From: Halohasta litorea
GTDB taxonomy: Archaea; Halobacteriota; Halobacteria; Halobacteriales; Haloferacaceae
Length of the DNA: 64,000 nucleotides
Direction: 5' to 3'
Assembly (NCBI RefSeq): GCF_024494645.1
Contig: NZ_JANHDJ010000004.1
Span: 62,001-126,000 of the forward strand
A program made the position numbers and the translations under genes. The notes under the pieces were generated by a model, which worked only from the letters and a program-made list of their open reading frames with translations, ran no database searches and was not told where the DNA came from. Numbering within the stretch: position 1 is the first letter of the stretch; every line of letters begins with the position of its first letter. Positions 1-7,850 of this stretch are shown piece after piece.

Positions 1-61
1 CGGGTTCGTGGTCGAGATCGATCAGGTCGGTCGTGAGGGGTTTGTGGTCGTGGTGTGCCAT
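1..61 (-). CDS. ptfA: PTS fructose EIIA component, N-terminal fragment (partial)
   Basis: Only the first 20 codons lie in the window; the gene runs off the left edge. The reading starts at ATG (61 to 59 on the minus strand) and gives a His/Asp-rich start followed by LIDLDHEP, which fits the beginning of a fructose EIIA domain. It begins 27 bases after the stop of ptfC on the same strand. In Haloferax volcanii ptfC is followed by the EIIA gene in the fructose operon, and that order is the main basis for the call. The fragment alone is too short to prove the family. Confidence 0.5.
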   Translation of the reverse strand, partial: MAHHDHKPLTTDLIDLDHEP

Positions 62-87
62 TGGGGGGATAGTGGCGTTCGGTCGAG

Positions 88-1227
88 TTAGGCGGTTTGG
101 CTCGACGAGGTGGTGGTTGTTGCCTCGGCTTCGGTGTGGTCGGGTTTGAGCAGCGTCACCATGACGGCGGTGACCGCGGCTCCGAGTGCGATACAGCCGA
201 GGAAGGCGAGGATGTTGTTCGAGAGGATGACGACGAAGATGCCGCCGTGGGGGGCGGGCATCGTGACGCCGAGGGCCATCGCGGCGCCCCCGGCGGTCGC
301 GCTGCCGACGACGATGCTGGGAATCACCCGAAGCGGATCGGCAGCCGCGAACGGGATCGCACCCTCCGTGATGAACGACAGCCCCATTGGGACGGCGGCG
401 ACGGCGCTTTCCCGCATCTGCTCGGGGTACTTGTGGGGGGCGATGAAGTACGACAGCGCCAGCCCGAGCGGTGGGGTCATCCCGGCGATCATCACCGCGG
501 CCATCGGACCGAAGATGCCGTCGGCGACCAGTACGGTGCCGAACACGTAGGCAACCTTGTTGACGGGGCCACCCATGTCGACGGCCATCATCCCGCCGAG
601 GATCAGCCCCAGCAGGGCGGCGTTGGCCCCCTGCATTCCTTCGAGCGCCGACGTGAGCGCGCTGTCGACCAGTGCGATCGGGACGCCGAGGGCGAAGACG
701 ACCACGGGGATGAGCAGCGCGGTCGCAATAACCGGGATGACGAGAATCGGCATCATCGGTTTGATGACCGACGGCACGTTCCAGCCTTTCATCCACCGGG
801 CGACATAGCCAGCAAGGAGGCCAGCGATGATCGCGCCGAGGAAGCCTGCGACCGCACCCTCCGCGTTCACACCGACGAGCCCGCCTGCGGCCTCGATGAT
901 CCCGGGCTGTTGGATCGCATACGAGAGGATAAACCCCGGCGCGAGGCCGGGCTTGTCCGCGATCGAGTAGGCGATGAACGCCCCCAAGATCGGGATCATG
1001 ATCGTCAGTCCAAGACTGCCGATCTCCGCGAGATACCACGCGAGCGAGCCGGTGGTTTCGAACACCGTCTCCGTATCGCCTGGCGTGAACGGCAGCTCGG
1101 CGACCATAAAGCCCAGAGCGAGGAAGATCCCGCCGATCGTCACGAACGGAATCATGTACGAGACCCCTGTCATGAGGTCTTCTTTCACGGATGTGAGGTC
1201 TGATCGTAATTGCTGTTTTGTTACCAT
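88..1227 (-). CDS. ptfC: PTS fructose-specific EIIC permease
   Basis: Membrane permease subunit of a bacterial-type fructose phosphotransferase system: it moves fructose across the membrane while EIIB phosphorylates it to fructose 1-phosphate. The 379-residue protein is hydrophobic throughout with about nine membrane segments. The EIIC signature FITEGAIPF lies at 285-293, and a conserved loop AVDMGGPVNKVAY at 215-227. It has no fused EIIA or EIIB domain, as in the split haloarchaeal system. It is the first gene of a leftward operon, 27 bases before the EIIA start. Fructose PTS genes in haloarchaea are known to be of bacterial ancestry. The start ATG is followed by a typical basic/amphipathic lead into the first helix. 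Confidence 0.93.
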   Translation of the reverse strand: MVTKQQLRSDLTSVKEDLMTGVSYMIPFVTIGGIFLALGFMVAELPFTPGDTETVFETTGSLAWYLAEIGSLGLTIMIPILGAFIAYSIADKPGLAPGFILSYAIQQPGIIEAAGGLVGVNAEGAVAGFLGAIIAGLLAGYVARWMKGWNVPSVIKPMMPILVIPVIATALLIPVVVFALGVPIALVDSALTSALEGMQGANAALLGLILGGMMAVDMGGPVNKVAYVFGTVLVADGIFGPMAAVMIAGMTPPLGLALSYFIAPHKYPEQMRESAVAAVPMGLSFITEGAIPFAAADPLRVIPSIVVGSATAGGAAMALGVTMPAPHGGIFVVILSNNILAFLGCIALGAAVTAVMVTLLKPDHTEAEATTTTSSSQTA

Positions 1228-1636
1228 AGTTGTCCATCATAATCTACCATGACAAATAGAAAAATGCCTTCGAATGTGTTTGTTTTTGGAACTAAAATAG
1301 GGGTAAATTGGTATTCAAACGTAATAAAATTAAAATGTCAAAAACAACGAGTGTGTTTTGACACGTGGTGGTCAAAACGCACCGATCTCCGGAAGTTCGA
1401 AGCCACGCAAACGGGTGTCGGCTGCACCATTGAGACGGGCCAGCTGATCTGTACCGCCACGCAACCCCGCCTCGACCTCGATATGCGGTTCGAGCAGGTC
1501 GTCATCACGAAATACAGGGCAAACCCGGCTGTAGACCGCCGGAACCACTACTGATCTGCCCCACTCTACCGGCGGATAATCATGCTACCGTGCAACAAGG
1601 TTCAATACCCCCGGCGACCTACATACAACTTGGACT
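1228..1636. other. Intergenic region upstream of ptfC and the CBS gene
   Basis: This 409-base gap separates divergent genes. The half next to ptfC (1240-1360) is AT-rich and should carry its promoter, although no classical TATA box stands out. The half from about 1378 to 1554 is GC-rich, and on the plus strand it has a frame ending at a TGA at 1552-1554 with G/C-rich third positions like the real genes here. That stretch lacks a convincing start and matches no family I recognise, so it may be a gene remnant. An 8+8 base inverted repeat lies at 1355-1378. Confidence 0.5.
1355..1378. promoter_or_regulatory. Inverted repeat, candidate operator of the fructose operon
   Basis: GTTTTGAC (1355-1362) and GTCAAAAC (1371-1378) are perfect inverted arms with an 8-base spacer, and a further related half site (AATGTCAAAAAC) lies just to the left. 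The element is about 130 bases before the ptfC start, inside the AT-rich upstream region. A dimeric repressor such as the DeoR-type GlpR that controls haloarchaeal fructose genes could bind here. That link is inference; the repeat itself is certain. Confidence 0.4.
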
Positions 1637-2779
1637 ATGGATATAACTGATATTGTTATGACGGAGTTCGTCGAGGTGGACGTCGACGAACGACTCGCGA
1701 AGGTCCGAGCCAAATTCGACGAGAAGAATCCACGGGGGGTGATTGTTACTGACGACGGCAGCTACGAGGGAGTGATCGGCGAGTCCGAGCTCGTGAAATC
1801 GCAGATCCAGGACGACACCAAAGCGAGCGTGCTGATGACCTCTGCACCGCGGGTCGACCACCACGAGGACATCCGCGAGGTCGCCCGGCTGCTCGTCGAG
1901 GGCGACGTGCGGATCGCGCCGGTGTTCCGTGGCGAGACGCTGGCGGGGATCATCACGACCGACGCGATTCTCACTGCGGTCTTGGGGAACCTCGATGCGT
2001 TGGTCGTCGAACAGATCTACACCGAGGCCGTCATCGACATCACCGCGAAAGCGAGCGTCGGCCAGGCGATCAACCGGCTCCGGGAACACGGCATCTCCCG
2101 GCTGCCGGTCGTCGACGACGACGGCTCGCTCGACGGCGTCATCACCACCCACGACATCGTCGACTTCGTGGTTCGTGACCACGAGCGCCAGCACAAGGGC
2201 GACCGCAGCGGCGACCGGGACCGAATGCTCGATCTGCCGGTCGAGAACCTCATGTCCAGCCCAGTTGTGACCGCGACGCCAGCGGAGAGCGTCGAGACGA
2301 TCGTCGAGCGGATGTTCGACAACGACATCTCCGGGCTCGTCGTCACCACCGGCGACACCAAGGGGACCGTCGACGGTGTGATCACCAAAACCGACGTCCT
2401 GCGGGCGCTGACGTTCACCGAAGAGGAGTCGATGGACGTCCAGATCACCAATGTCGAGCTGTTGGATACGATCTCACGGGAGGAGATCGTCCAGTCGATC
2501 ACGCAGGTGGTCGACAAATACCAGGAGATGAACGTGATGCACGCTCACGTTCGATTCCACGAACACAAGGAGAAGCTCCGCGGGACGCCACTGATCCAGT
2601 CCCAAATCCGACTGCGGACGAGCCACGGCCAGCTCGCGGGCACCGGTGAGGGGTACGGCGCGAACCACGCGTTCCACGTCGCCCTCGACAAACTCGAACG
2701 CAACGTCCTGGAGCTGAAGGGAATCAATGCCGACAAGGAGTACCGCGGCCAGCTGCTCCGCAAGCTCAACGAGATCTAG
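1637..2779 (+). CDS. Four-CBS-domain protein with C-terminal HPF/RaiA-like domain
   Basis: A soluble 380-residue protein with four CBS modules (about 1-60, 61-120, 121-185 and 195-262), enough for two adenine-nucleotide-binding Bateman units. Residues 268-380 do not look like CBS. They read DVQITNVELLD, then HAHVRFHEHKEK, then a VALDKLERNVLELK helix, which resembles the S30AE/HPF ribosome-hibernation fold. The natural inference is a nucleotide-sensing ribosome-binding factor. I recall that CBS-containing archaeal ribosome hibernation factors have been reported but cannot check identity. The gene stands alone, 130 bases before the Rieske gene, with a very short leader. The HPF assignment is by eye and is the uncertain part. 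Confidence 0.8.
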   Translation: MDITDIVMTEFVEVDVDERLAKVRAKFDEKNPRGVIVTDDGSYEGVIGESELVKSQIQDDTKASVLMTSAPRVDHHEDIREVARLLVEGDVRIAPVFRGETLAGIITTDAILTAVLGNLDALVVEQIYTEAVIDITAKASVGQAINRLREHGISRLPVVDDDGSLDGVITTHDIVDFVVRDHERQHKGDRSGDRDRMLDLPVENLMSSPVVTATPAESVETIVERMFDNDISGLVVTTGDTKGTVDGVITKTDVLRALTFTEEESMDVQITNVELLDTISREEIVQSITQVVDKYQEMNVMHAHVRFHEHKEKLRGTPLIQSQIRLRTSHGQLAGTGEGYGANHAFHVALDKLERNVLELKGINADKEYRGQLLRKLNEI

Positions 2780-2911
2780 CCGCGTCCTCGACAGGGCTGG
2801 AGGGGGCCCTCGCTGACTGATTTATTTTTCTTCGTTCGCGGTTTCTATCGGTTACGTATGTGAACCGTCCACTTCGTCATGTTTTTGACCGCAGACAGTC
2901 AACACCGAACT

Positions 2912-3757
2912 ATGAGTGCAGACGAGGACAAGTATCCCGCGGAGTCCGGGCGTCGACGGTTCGTTAAGGGTGTTGTCGGTGGGGCGGCACTCGCCGGTGT
3001 GGGCGCAACCGGTGCGGTGTCGATGAACACACTGACTACCTCATCCGGTGCCGGTGGGGGACCGGTCGAGGCGATGGTGATCGAAAACACCGCCGGTCCC
3101 GCGCCGCGTGGGATGCCACAGATCCCGATCGAGATCGACGACGAGGGGTTTATCAAGGGTGTCTGGCCGGAGATCCAAACTGAAACAGTCGAGGGTGTCG
3201 AAGTCGAGGTCGCCCGGGAGGATCTCGGTGGGGTCACCTACTCCCAGGAGTGGTTCCAGTACTGCGGCCTCGAATCGAACAACGCACTCGATCCGAGCTA
3301 CGAGTCGGACAACTACTTCGTCACCGACCCCGGTGCGGGCTACGAGTGGCAGTCGGACAAGGAGGAGGGCGACCGGTTCAACATCTCGGAGTTCGACGAC
3401 TACACCGAGTGGAACTCCGAGGCCGGGATCGGATCGGCTGGCGTCGGGAAGGCCGGGTCGGCGATCTGGCGGTCGGGCGATTCGGACAACCCGATGCCGG
3501 TGACGATCCTCCGATCCGAAGCGATCGAACAGGCCGCCCAGGACAACGAGTGGCTGGCCGCCAGCACCGACCAGGGTGTGATCGCGTGGCTCAACAAATG
3601 TACCCACTTCTGCTGTGTGCCGACCTACAAGACCGCCGCCGACGCACCCAAATACGACGCCGCCGACAAGGTCTACTGTGCGTGCCACCAGTCGGTGTAC
3701 GATCCGCTCTCGATCGTGACCGCACTCTACATCTCCCGGCCCCGGCCGACCGAGTAG
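2912..3757 (+). CDS. Tat-exported Rieske [2Fe-2S] protein
   Basis: Extracytoplasmic Rieske iron-sulfur protein of haloarchaeal type, 281 residues. Start ATG 2912 is preferred over an in-frame ATG at 2879 because it puts the twin-arginine motif GRRRFVKG at 13-20, followed by one hydrophobic anchor. Cluster ligands are C230 and H232 (CTHFCC) and C256 and H259 (CACHQS); C235 and C258 can form the usual disulfide, and C234 is an extra cysteine where glycine is standard. The ligand spacing is longer than in bacterial bc1 proteins, as expected for haloarchaea. It should pass electrons from quinol to a copper or cytochrome acceptor. No cytochrome b gene follows, which is unusual for a bc1 partner. 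A TATA-like TTTATTTTTC lies at 2821-2830. Confidence 0.9.
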   Translation: MSADEDKYPAESGRRRFVKGVVGGAALAGVGATGAVSMNTLTTSSGAGGGPVEAMVIENTAGPAPRGMPQIPIEIDDEGFIKGVWPEIQTETVEGVEVEVAREDLGGVTYSQEWFQYCGLESNNALDPSYESDNYFVTDPGAGYEWQSDKEEGDRFNISEFDDYTEWNSEAGIGSAGVGKAGSAIWRSGDSDNPMPVTILRSEAIEQAAQDNEWLAASTDQGVIAWLNKCTHFCCVPTYKTAADAPKYDAADKVYCACHQSVYDPLSIVTALYISRPRPTE

Positions 3758-3804
3758 CCGACGCCGACCCCCGGATTTTTCCGCTTTCTCGCCCGAGTAG
3801 TCGT

Positions 3805-4167
3805 ATGACCGAAACGAGCTTCGAGACCGAACGCGACCGCGCCCGCCAGCTGCTCGATGCCGAGGATCTCACCGCGCTCCACGTCGGTGTCATCCACGAC
3901 GACCAGACGGTCGACACCGTCGCCTCCCGGCGGACCGACGCCGACTCCGAGGCCGAACTCCAGACGCTGTCGCTGCTTGCGACCCACATCCGGGCGGTCG
4001 CCGCCGAGGCGGGCGTCGACTACGACACCGTCGCCGCCGACGCCGCCGCGATCGCCGCCCAGCTCGAAGAACTCCCCGTCGAGGCTCCCGCCGACCACGA
4101 CAGTGAAGCTATCGAGGATGGAGACGACAGCGACAGTGAAAACACCGATGACGGCAGCGACACGTAG
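3805..4167 (+). CDS. Small acidic haloarchaeal protein of unknown function
   Basis: A 120-residue cytoplasmic protein that I do not assign to a characterised family. Residues 1-90 look globular and helical, with Ala- and Glu-rich heptads (LLATHIRAVAAEAG), and residues 92-120 form an extremely acidic, disordered Asp/Glu/Ser tail. It starts 47 bases after the Rieske stop on the same strand, so co-transcription is possible. The start ATG at 3805 follows the motif GTAGTCG at 3797-3803. It converges with the moeA pair to its right. The N-terminal part resembles a conserved haloarchaeal protein found beside other genes; nothing in the sequence shows an activity. Confidence 0.7.
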   Translation: MTETSFETERDRARQLLDAEDLTALHVGVIHDDQTVDTVASRRTDADSEAELQTLSLLATHIRAVAAEAGVDYDTVAADAAAIAAQLEELPVEAPADHDSEAIEDGDDSDSENTDDGSDT

Positions 4168-4186
4168 CGACGACGCTGACTGCCGA

Positions 4187-6106
4187 TTATTCGCCGGGGA
4201 ACCGGTAGCCGGACAGCGACGAACACTCCTCCGGTAGCTCTTGTAAAACCGCTTCCAGCCGTTCGACCGCCGGTTTCTCCGTTCGCTCGAGGTTTATAAG
4301 CAGGTCGACCCGCTGGTCGCCCAGCGAGACGAAGCCCAGGTCGTGTTTGTCGGCGGTCGTCCGCAGGCCGAGACCGACATCCGTGCGCCCCTCGATCACC
4401 CGCCGGGCGGGGCTCTCGAAGGCCTTTACAGTCGCTTCGAACCCCTCGATGGATTCGATGAGGCTATGCCGGGAGACGTCCCGCTCGTCGGCCAACTCGG
4501 CGAGCGCATTCGAGAGGCTCGTTCTGAGCCCGGAGTTCGTTTCGCGGTTTATAAATCGGACGTCGCGGTCGACCAGCTCACCGAGGCCGTCGATCTCGTC
4601 GGGGTTCCCTTCGGGAACCAACAGGCCCCACTCGCGATGCCAGCTACCGACCGACGCTGCGCCGTGGTCCCCGTCGACCGGTCCGGCGACGACCGCGAGA
4701 TCCGGCAGGCCATCGCGGAGCCGACGCAGCCCCTCTCGGCTTCCGGTGGGGAGATACCGCACCGAGCTGAGGCCGTCCAGGAGTTCGTTCAGTGCTGGGT
4801 CGTCCTCGCCGATCCCGAGCAGCGCGGGCGGCTCGACGTCCGGCGAGAACAGCTGGACGGTCACCGACTCGCCCGCCGCCAGATAGTCGGTGTCGGGGTC
4901 GACTGCGACCACGCCGTCGGCCTCGACGAGGCTGGTCGTCGCACCCGACCCCTTGTCGACCGGGTAGACCAGTCGTCTGCCACTGCCATCGTCGACGATA
5001 CCGACCGACAGCAACCGGAGCCGACCCGCCTCGGAGCGGGCCTCGACGGCCATCTCGCCGCTGGTCGTGGCGGCAGCTGGCTCCGGCTGGCCCGCTGCGT
5101 CTCGAATCGCGGGGGCGACGAAGGTGCGGAAGATCGTCAGCGCCGAGACCGGATACCCCGGCAGGCCGATGTAGGCCGACTGGCCGCCGCCGCTGCGGTC
5201 GAGCCGTCCGACCAACATCGGTTTGCCGGGTTTGACCGCCACCCCGTGGAGCAGTAACTCTCCCTTGTCCTCGATCACCTCGTAGATCACGTCGACCGCG
5301 CTCGCGGAGGTCGAACCCGACGACAAGACGAGATCACAGTCGTCGGCGGCGGTCCGGAGCAGTCGTTCCAGCTCCTCGATATCGTCGCCTGCGTGGGGGT
5401 AGACGACCGGCTTGCCGCCCGCGGCCTCGACGCCCGCGGCGACCGTGTAGCTGTTGACGTCGTGGATCTCCCCGCGGCTGCTGTCGAGGTTGTCGCCGGG
5501 CCGGACGAGCTCCTCGCCCGTCGAGATGATCCCGACTTTCGGGGCGGCCCGGACCGGAACGCGGTCGACGCCGAGCGCCGACAGCAGGCCGATCTCTCGG
5601 GGCGTAATCTGCCGTCCAGGACCCACGGCTCGCGTCCCGGCAGCGATATCTGCCCCTGCGACCATCACGCTATCGCCGGGCGTCACCGCGGTTCGAATCT
5701 CGATCCCCGTCTCGCCGTCCTCCCGCTCGGTTTCGTCGGTGCGTTCGACGATCACGACTGCGTCGGCCCCTTCAGGCATCACCGCGCCGGTCGAAATTTC
5801 GGCGCAGGTGCCGGGCTCGACCGTCACATCGGGTTCTTCGCCCGCGTGGATGACCCCAGCGAGGTCGAGCGTCACTGGGTCGGCCTCGTCGGCTCCGAAG
5901 GTCTCGCGGGCCCTGACTGCGTAGCCGTCCATCGCGGCGCGGTCGAACCCCGGCACGTCGAGTTCGGCATCGACGCGTTCGGCGAGCACCCGGCCATGGG
6001 CCTCCTGGAGGTCGACGACCTCGCTTCCCCCGCCGAGTTCTAGCGCGTCGATCGTCTCGCGGGCTTCGGCGGGGTCGGCCAGCGTGCGGAACTGCTTGCG
6101 GCTCAT
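4187..6106 (-). CDS. moeA: MoeA molybdopterin molybdenumtransferase with periplasmic-binding-like C-terminal domain
   Basis: A 639-residue two-part protein. Residues 1-400 are MoeA, which inserts molybdate into adenylated molybdopterin: FDRAAMDGYAVRA, the GEELV motif, the VLSSGSTSASAVD segment that resembles a MoCF-binding loop, and LPGYPVSALTIF are present. Residues about 410-639 form a LysR-substrate/PBP-type domain (FINRETNSGLRT) often fused to MoeA in archaea and some bacteria; it may sense molybdate or a related anion. The start codon overlaps the stop of the upstream moeA gene by four bases (ATGA), so the two are translated from one transcript. The two copies probably have different roles, for example different metals (Mo or W) or regulation. 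Confidence 0.9.
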   Translation of the reverse strand: MSRKQFRTLADPAEARETIDALELGGGSEVVDLQEAHGRVLAERVDAELDVPGFDRAAMDGYAVRARETFGADEADPVTLDLAGVIHAGEEPDVTVEPGTCAEISTGAVMPEGADAVVIVERTDETEREDGETGIEIRTAVTPGDSVMVAGADIAAGTRAVGPGRQITPREIGLLSALGVDRVPVRAAPKVGIISTGEELVRPGDNLDSSRGEIHDVNSYTVAAGVEAAGGKPVVYPHAGDDIEELERLLRTAADDCDLVLSSGSTSASAVDVIYEVIEDKGELLLHGVAVKPGKPMLVGRLDRSGGGQSAYIGLPGYPVSALTIFRTFVAPAIRDAAGQPEPAAATTSGEMAVEARSEAGRLRLLSVGIVDDGSGRRLVYPVDKGSGATTSLVEADGVVAVDPDTDYLAAGESVTVQLFSPDVEPPALLGIGEDDPALNELLDGLSSVRYLPTGSREGLRRLRDGLPDLAVVAGPVDGDHGAASVGSWHREWGLLVPEGNPDEIDGLGELVDRDVRFINRETNSGLRTSLSNALAELADERDVSRHSLIESIEGFEATVKAFESPARRVIEGRTDVGLGLRTTADKHDLGFVSLGDQRVDLLINLERTEKPAVERLEAVLQELPEECSSLSGYRFPGE

Positions 6107-7332
6107 GGCTTTTGCTCCCAGTTTTCGACCGCCACACGATCACCCGCCGCGTACCCTTCGCGGTCCTCGGGGACGACGACCCAGCCATCGGCCAGCGCGA
6201 CACTCGACAACACCCCGGCTCCCGTGGTTCGTACCGGTGTGGCCGTGAGCTCACCGCTCTCGTCGTCATGCGTTTCGACCCGAGCGAACGTTCGGCTACC
6301 CGGCTCACTCGGAACCTTCCTGGAGAGCGTTGCGTCGCGGCTCGGGACGGGCTCGATCGAGAGGTGGCCTGCCTTTTTAAGCGCCGGGCGGAGCAGCTGG
6401 ACCGCGTTGACGAGACACGAGACGGGGTAGCCGGGGAGCATGAGCACCGGTGTCTCATCGACGACGCCGATGGCGACCGGGTAGCCGGGTTTGATGGCGA
6501 CACCGTGGATCAACAGCTCGCCGAGGTCGTCGACGATCTCCGGAATCAGATCCCGCTCGCCGACCGAGGAGCCGCCGGTGGTGACGATGATGTCCTTCGT
6601 CAGATCCCGCTGGATCGCCGCCCGGAGGGCTGATTCGTCGTCGGTGACGATGTCGCGGTAGGTCGCCTCGCCGCCCCAGCGGGTGACGTACTGGGCGACC
6701 GTCAGCCCGTTGGTCTCGATGATCTCGCCGGGGTCGGGGTCGGCTTCGACCAACTCCTCGCCGGTGGGCACGACGCCCACGGTCGGTTTTTTAAATACGT
6801 CGAGCTTCCAGAGGCCGACCGATTTCAGGAGGCCGAGATCCGAGGGCCGAAGCCGGTGGCCCGGCTCGTAGAGCGTCTCGCCCTCGGCGACATCCTCCCC
6901 GGCGTCGCCGACGTTTTCGCCCTCGGCGACCGCCTGGTGGACGTGGATCTCCTCGCCGTTGGTCTCGACCTGTTCGATCATGACGACCGCATCCGCCCCT
7001 GCGGGGAGTTCGCTGCCGGTGTCGACGGGGATGGCGGTTCCCGGGACGATCTCGTCTTCGGGCGGTACCGTCTCCAAGACGCTCGGCGATCGCTCACCCG
7101 CGCCGAAGGTATCGGCCGCCCGAACCGCAAAGCCGTCCATCGCCGCTCGGTCGTAGCCCGGAACTGGGTTCGGCGCGGTAATCGTGGTCGCGACGGCGCG
7201 GCCATCAGCCATGTTGAGCGGGAGCCGCTCGGTGCGGTCGTGGGGCTTGACCGCCGCCAGTAGCCGGTCGACGGCGGCGTCCAGACGGGTTCGGTCCTTG
7301 AACCCTGAGGTGCGTCTGTCCGGTGTTGTCAT
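6103..7332 (-). CDS. moeA: MoeA molybdopterin molybdenumtransferase
   Basis: First gene of the moeA pair, 409 residues, cytoplasmic, last step of molybdenum cofactor assembly. Seen motifs: YDRAAMDGFAVRAADTF near the N-terminus, VPTGEELVEAD, the MoCF-type loop VTTGGSSVGERD, and LPGYPVSCLVNA. Length is normal for a stand-alone MoeA. Start ATG 7332 was chosen over an upstream in-frame ATG because a TATA-like CTTATGAG lies 25 bases before it, matching leaderless haloarchaeal promoters, and because the family aligns from about here. Its stop overlaps the start of the second moeA by four bases. Confidence 0.93.
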   Translation of the reverse strand: MTTPDRRTSGFKDRTRLDAAVDRLLAAVKPHDRTERLPLNMADGRAVATTITAPNPVPGYDRAAMDGFAVRAADTFGAGERSPSVLETVPPEDEIVPGTAIPVDTGSELPAGADAVVMIEQVETNGEEIHVHQAVAEGENVGDAGEDVAEGETLYEPGHRLRPSDLGLLKSVGLWKLDVFKKPTVGVVPTGEELVEADPDPGEIIETNGLTVAQYVTRWGGEATYRDIVTDDESALRAAIQRDLTKDIIVTTGGSSVGERDLIPEIVDDLGELLIHGVAIKPGYPVAIGVVDETPVLMLPGYPVSCLVNAVQLLRPALKKAGHLSIEPVPSRDATLSRKVPSEPGSRTFARVETHDDESGELTATPVRTTGAGVLSSVALADGWVVVPEDREGYAAGDRVAVENWEQKP

Positions 7333-7353
7333 AGGGGAAATTGTCGGGCAAGC

Positions 7354-7361
7354 CTCATAAG
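7354..7361 (-). promoter_or_regulatory. TATA-like box of the moeA operon
   Basis: On the minus strand CTTATGAG is centred 25 bases before the ATG at 7332. This is the expected distance for an archaeal promoter giving a leaderless mRNA. Confidence 0.45.
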
Positions 7362-7487
7362 CCCGCCCGATGTCGCACAGCCGTGGCCGCGTTCCTCGTT
7401 GGAATCGGTGCATGCGTCGCTCTCGGCCCGCTCGTGGGATCTGAGTCGACCGCGGGGTTTTTCGACCTCGCGTTCATAGGCTTGGGT

Positions 7488-7850
7488 ATGTCAGCACTGC
7501 GCGATGCGCTCCGAGAGCTCCCGGATGCGGTGTTTGCGGACCTGTTGGAATCCGACGAAGCCTACCGGCTCGTCTTAGACGTGCCGGGTGTGACCGCCGA
7601 CACCGCCGAGATCGTCGCCGACGGCAGTCGGCTGACCATCGAAGCCCGCCGGGAGAAGGCCGTCCCCGAGGAGTTCCGGTACCTCCGCGAGGACCGCCCG
7701 CTGTTTCTCGACGCGGAACTGCCGGTGCCTCGTGAGGCCGACGGCGAGGCCGCAGAGGCGGTCATCGACCGGGGCGTCCTCGAAATCACGCTGCCGAAGA
7801 CGACAGACGGCTCCGGGCAACCCATTCCGATCGACGATGCCGCGGAGTAG
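7488..7850 (+). CDS. Hsp20/alpha-crystallin family small heat-shock protein
   Basis: A 120-residue holdase-type chaperone. The alpha-crystallin domain covers about 25-110: YRLVLDVPGVTADTAEI, the R-rich strand LTIEARREK, and the closing GVLEITLPKT motif that is diagnostic for the fold. The C-terminal tail QPIPID is a weak IxI-like anchor. Start ATG 7488 follows the moeA promoter region in the opposite direction. The AarF-type kinase gene starts with GTG directly after the TAG stop, so the two genes form a tight operon. The domain call is good; the client proteins cannot be told. Confidence 0.85.
   Translation: MSALRDALRELPDAVFADLLESDEAYRLVLDVPGVTADTAEIVADGSRLTIEARREKAVPEEFRYLREDRPLFLDAELPVPREADGEAAEAVIDRGVLEITLPKTTDGSGQPIPIDDAAE

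Noticed and set aside
97-1203. Long plus-strand open frame antisense to ptfC
   Set aside because: It mirrors the PTS permease frame, has Arg/Gly/Asp-rich low-complexity content typical of GC-rich antisense frames, and has no family match.
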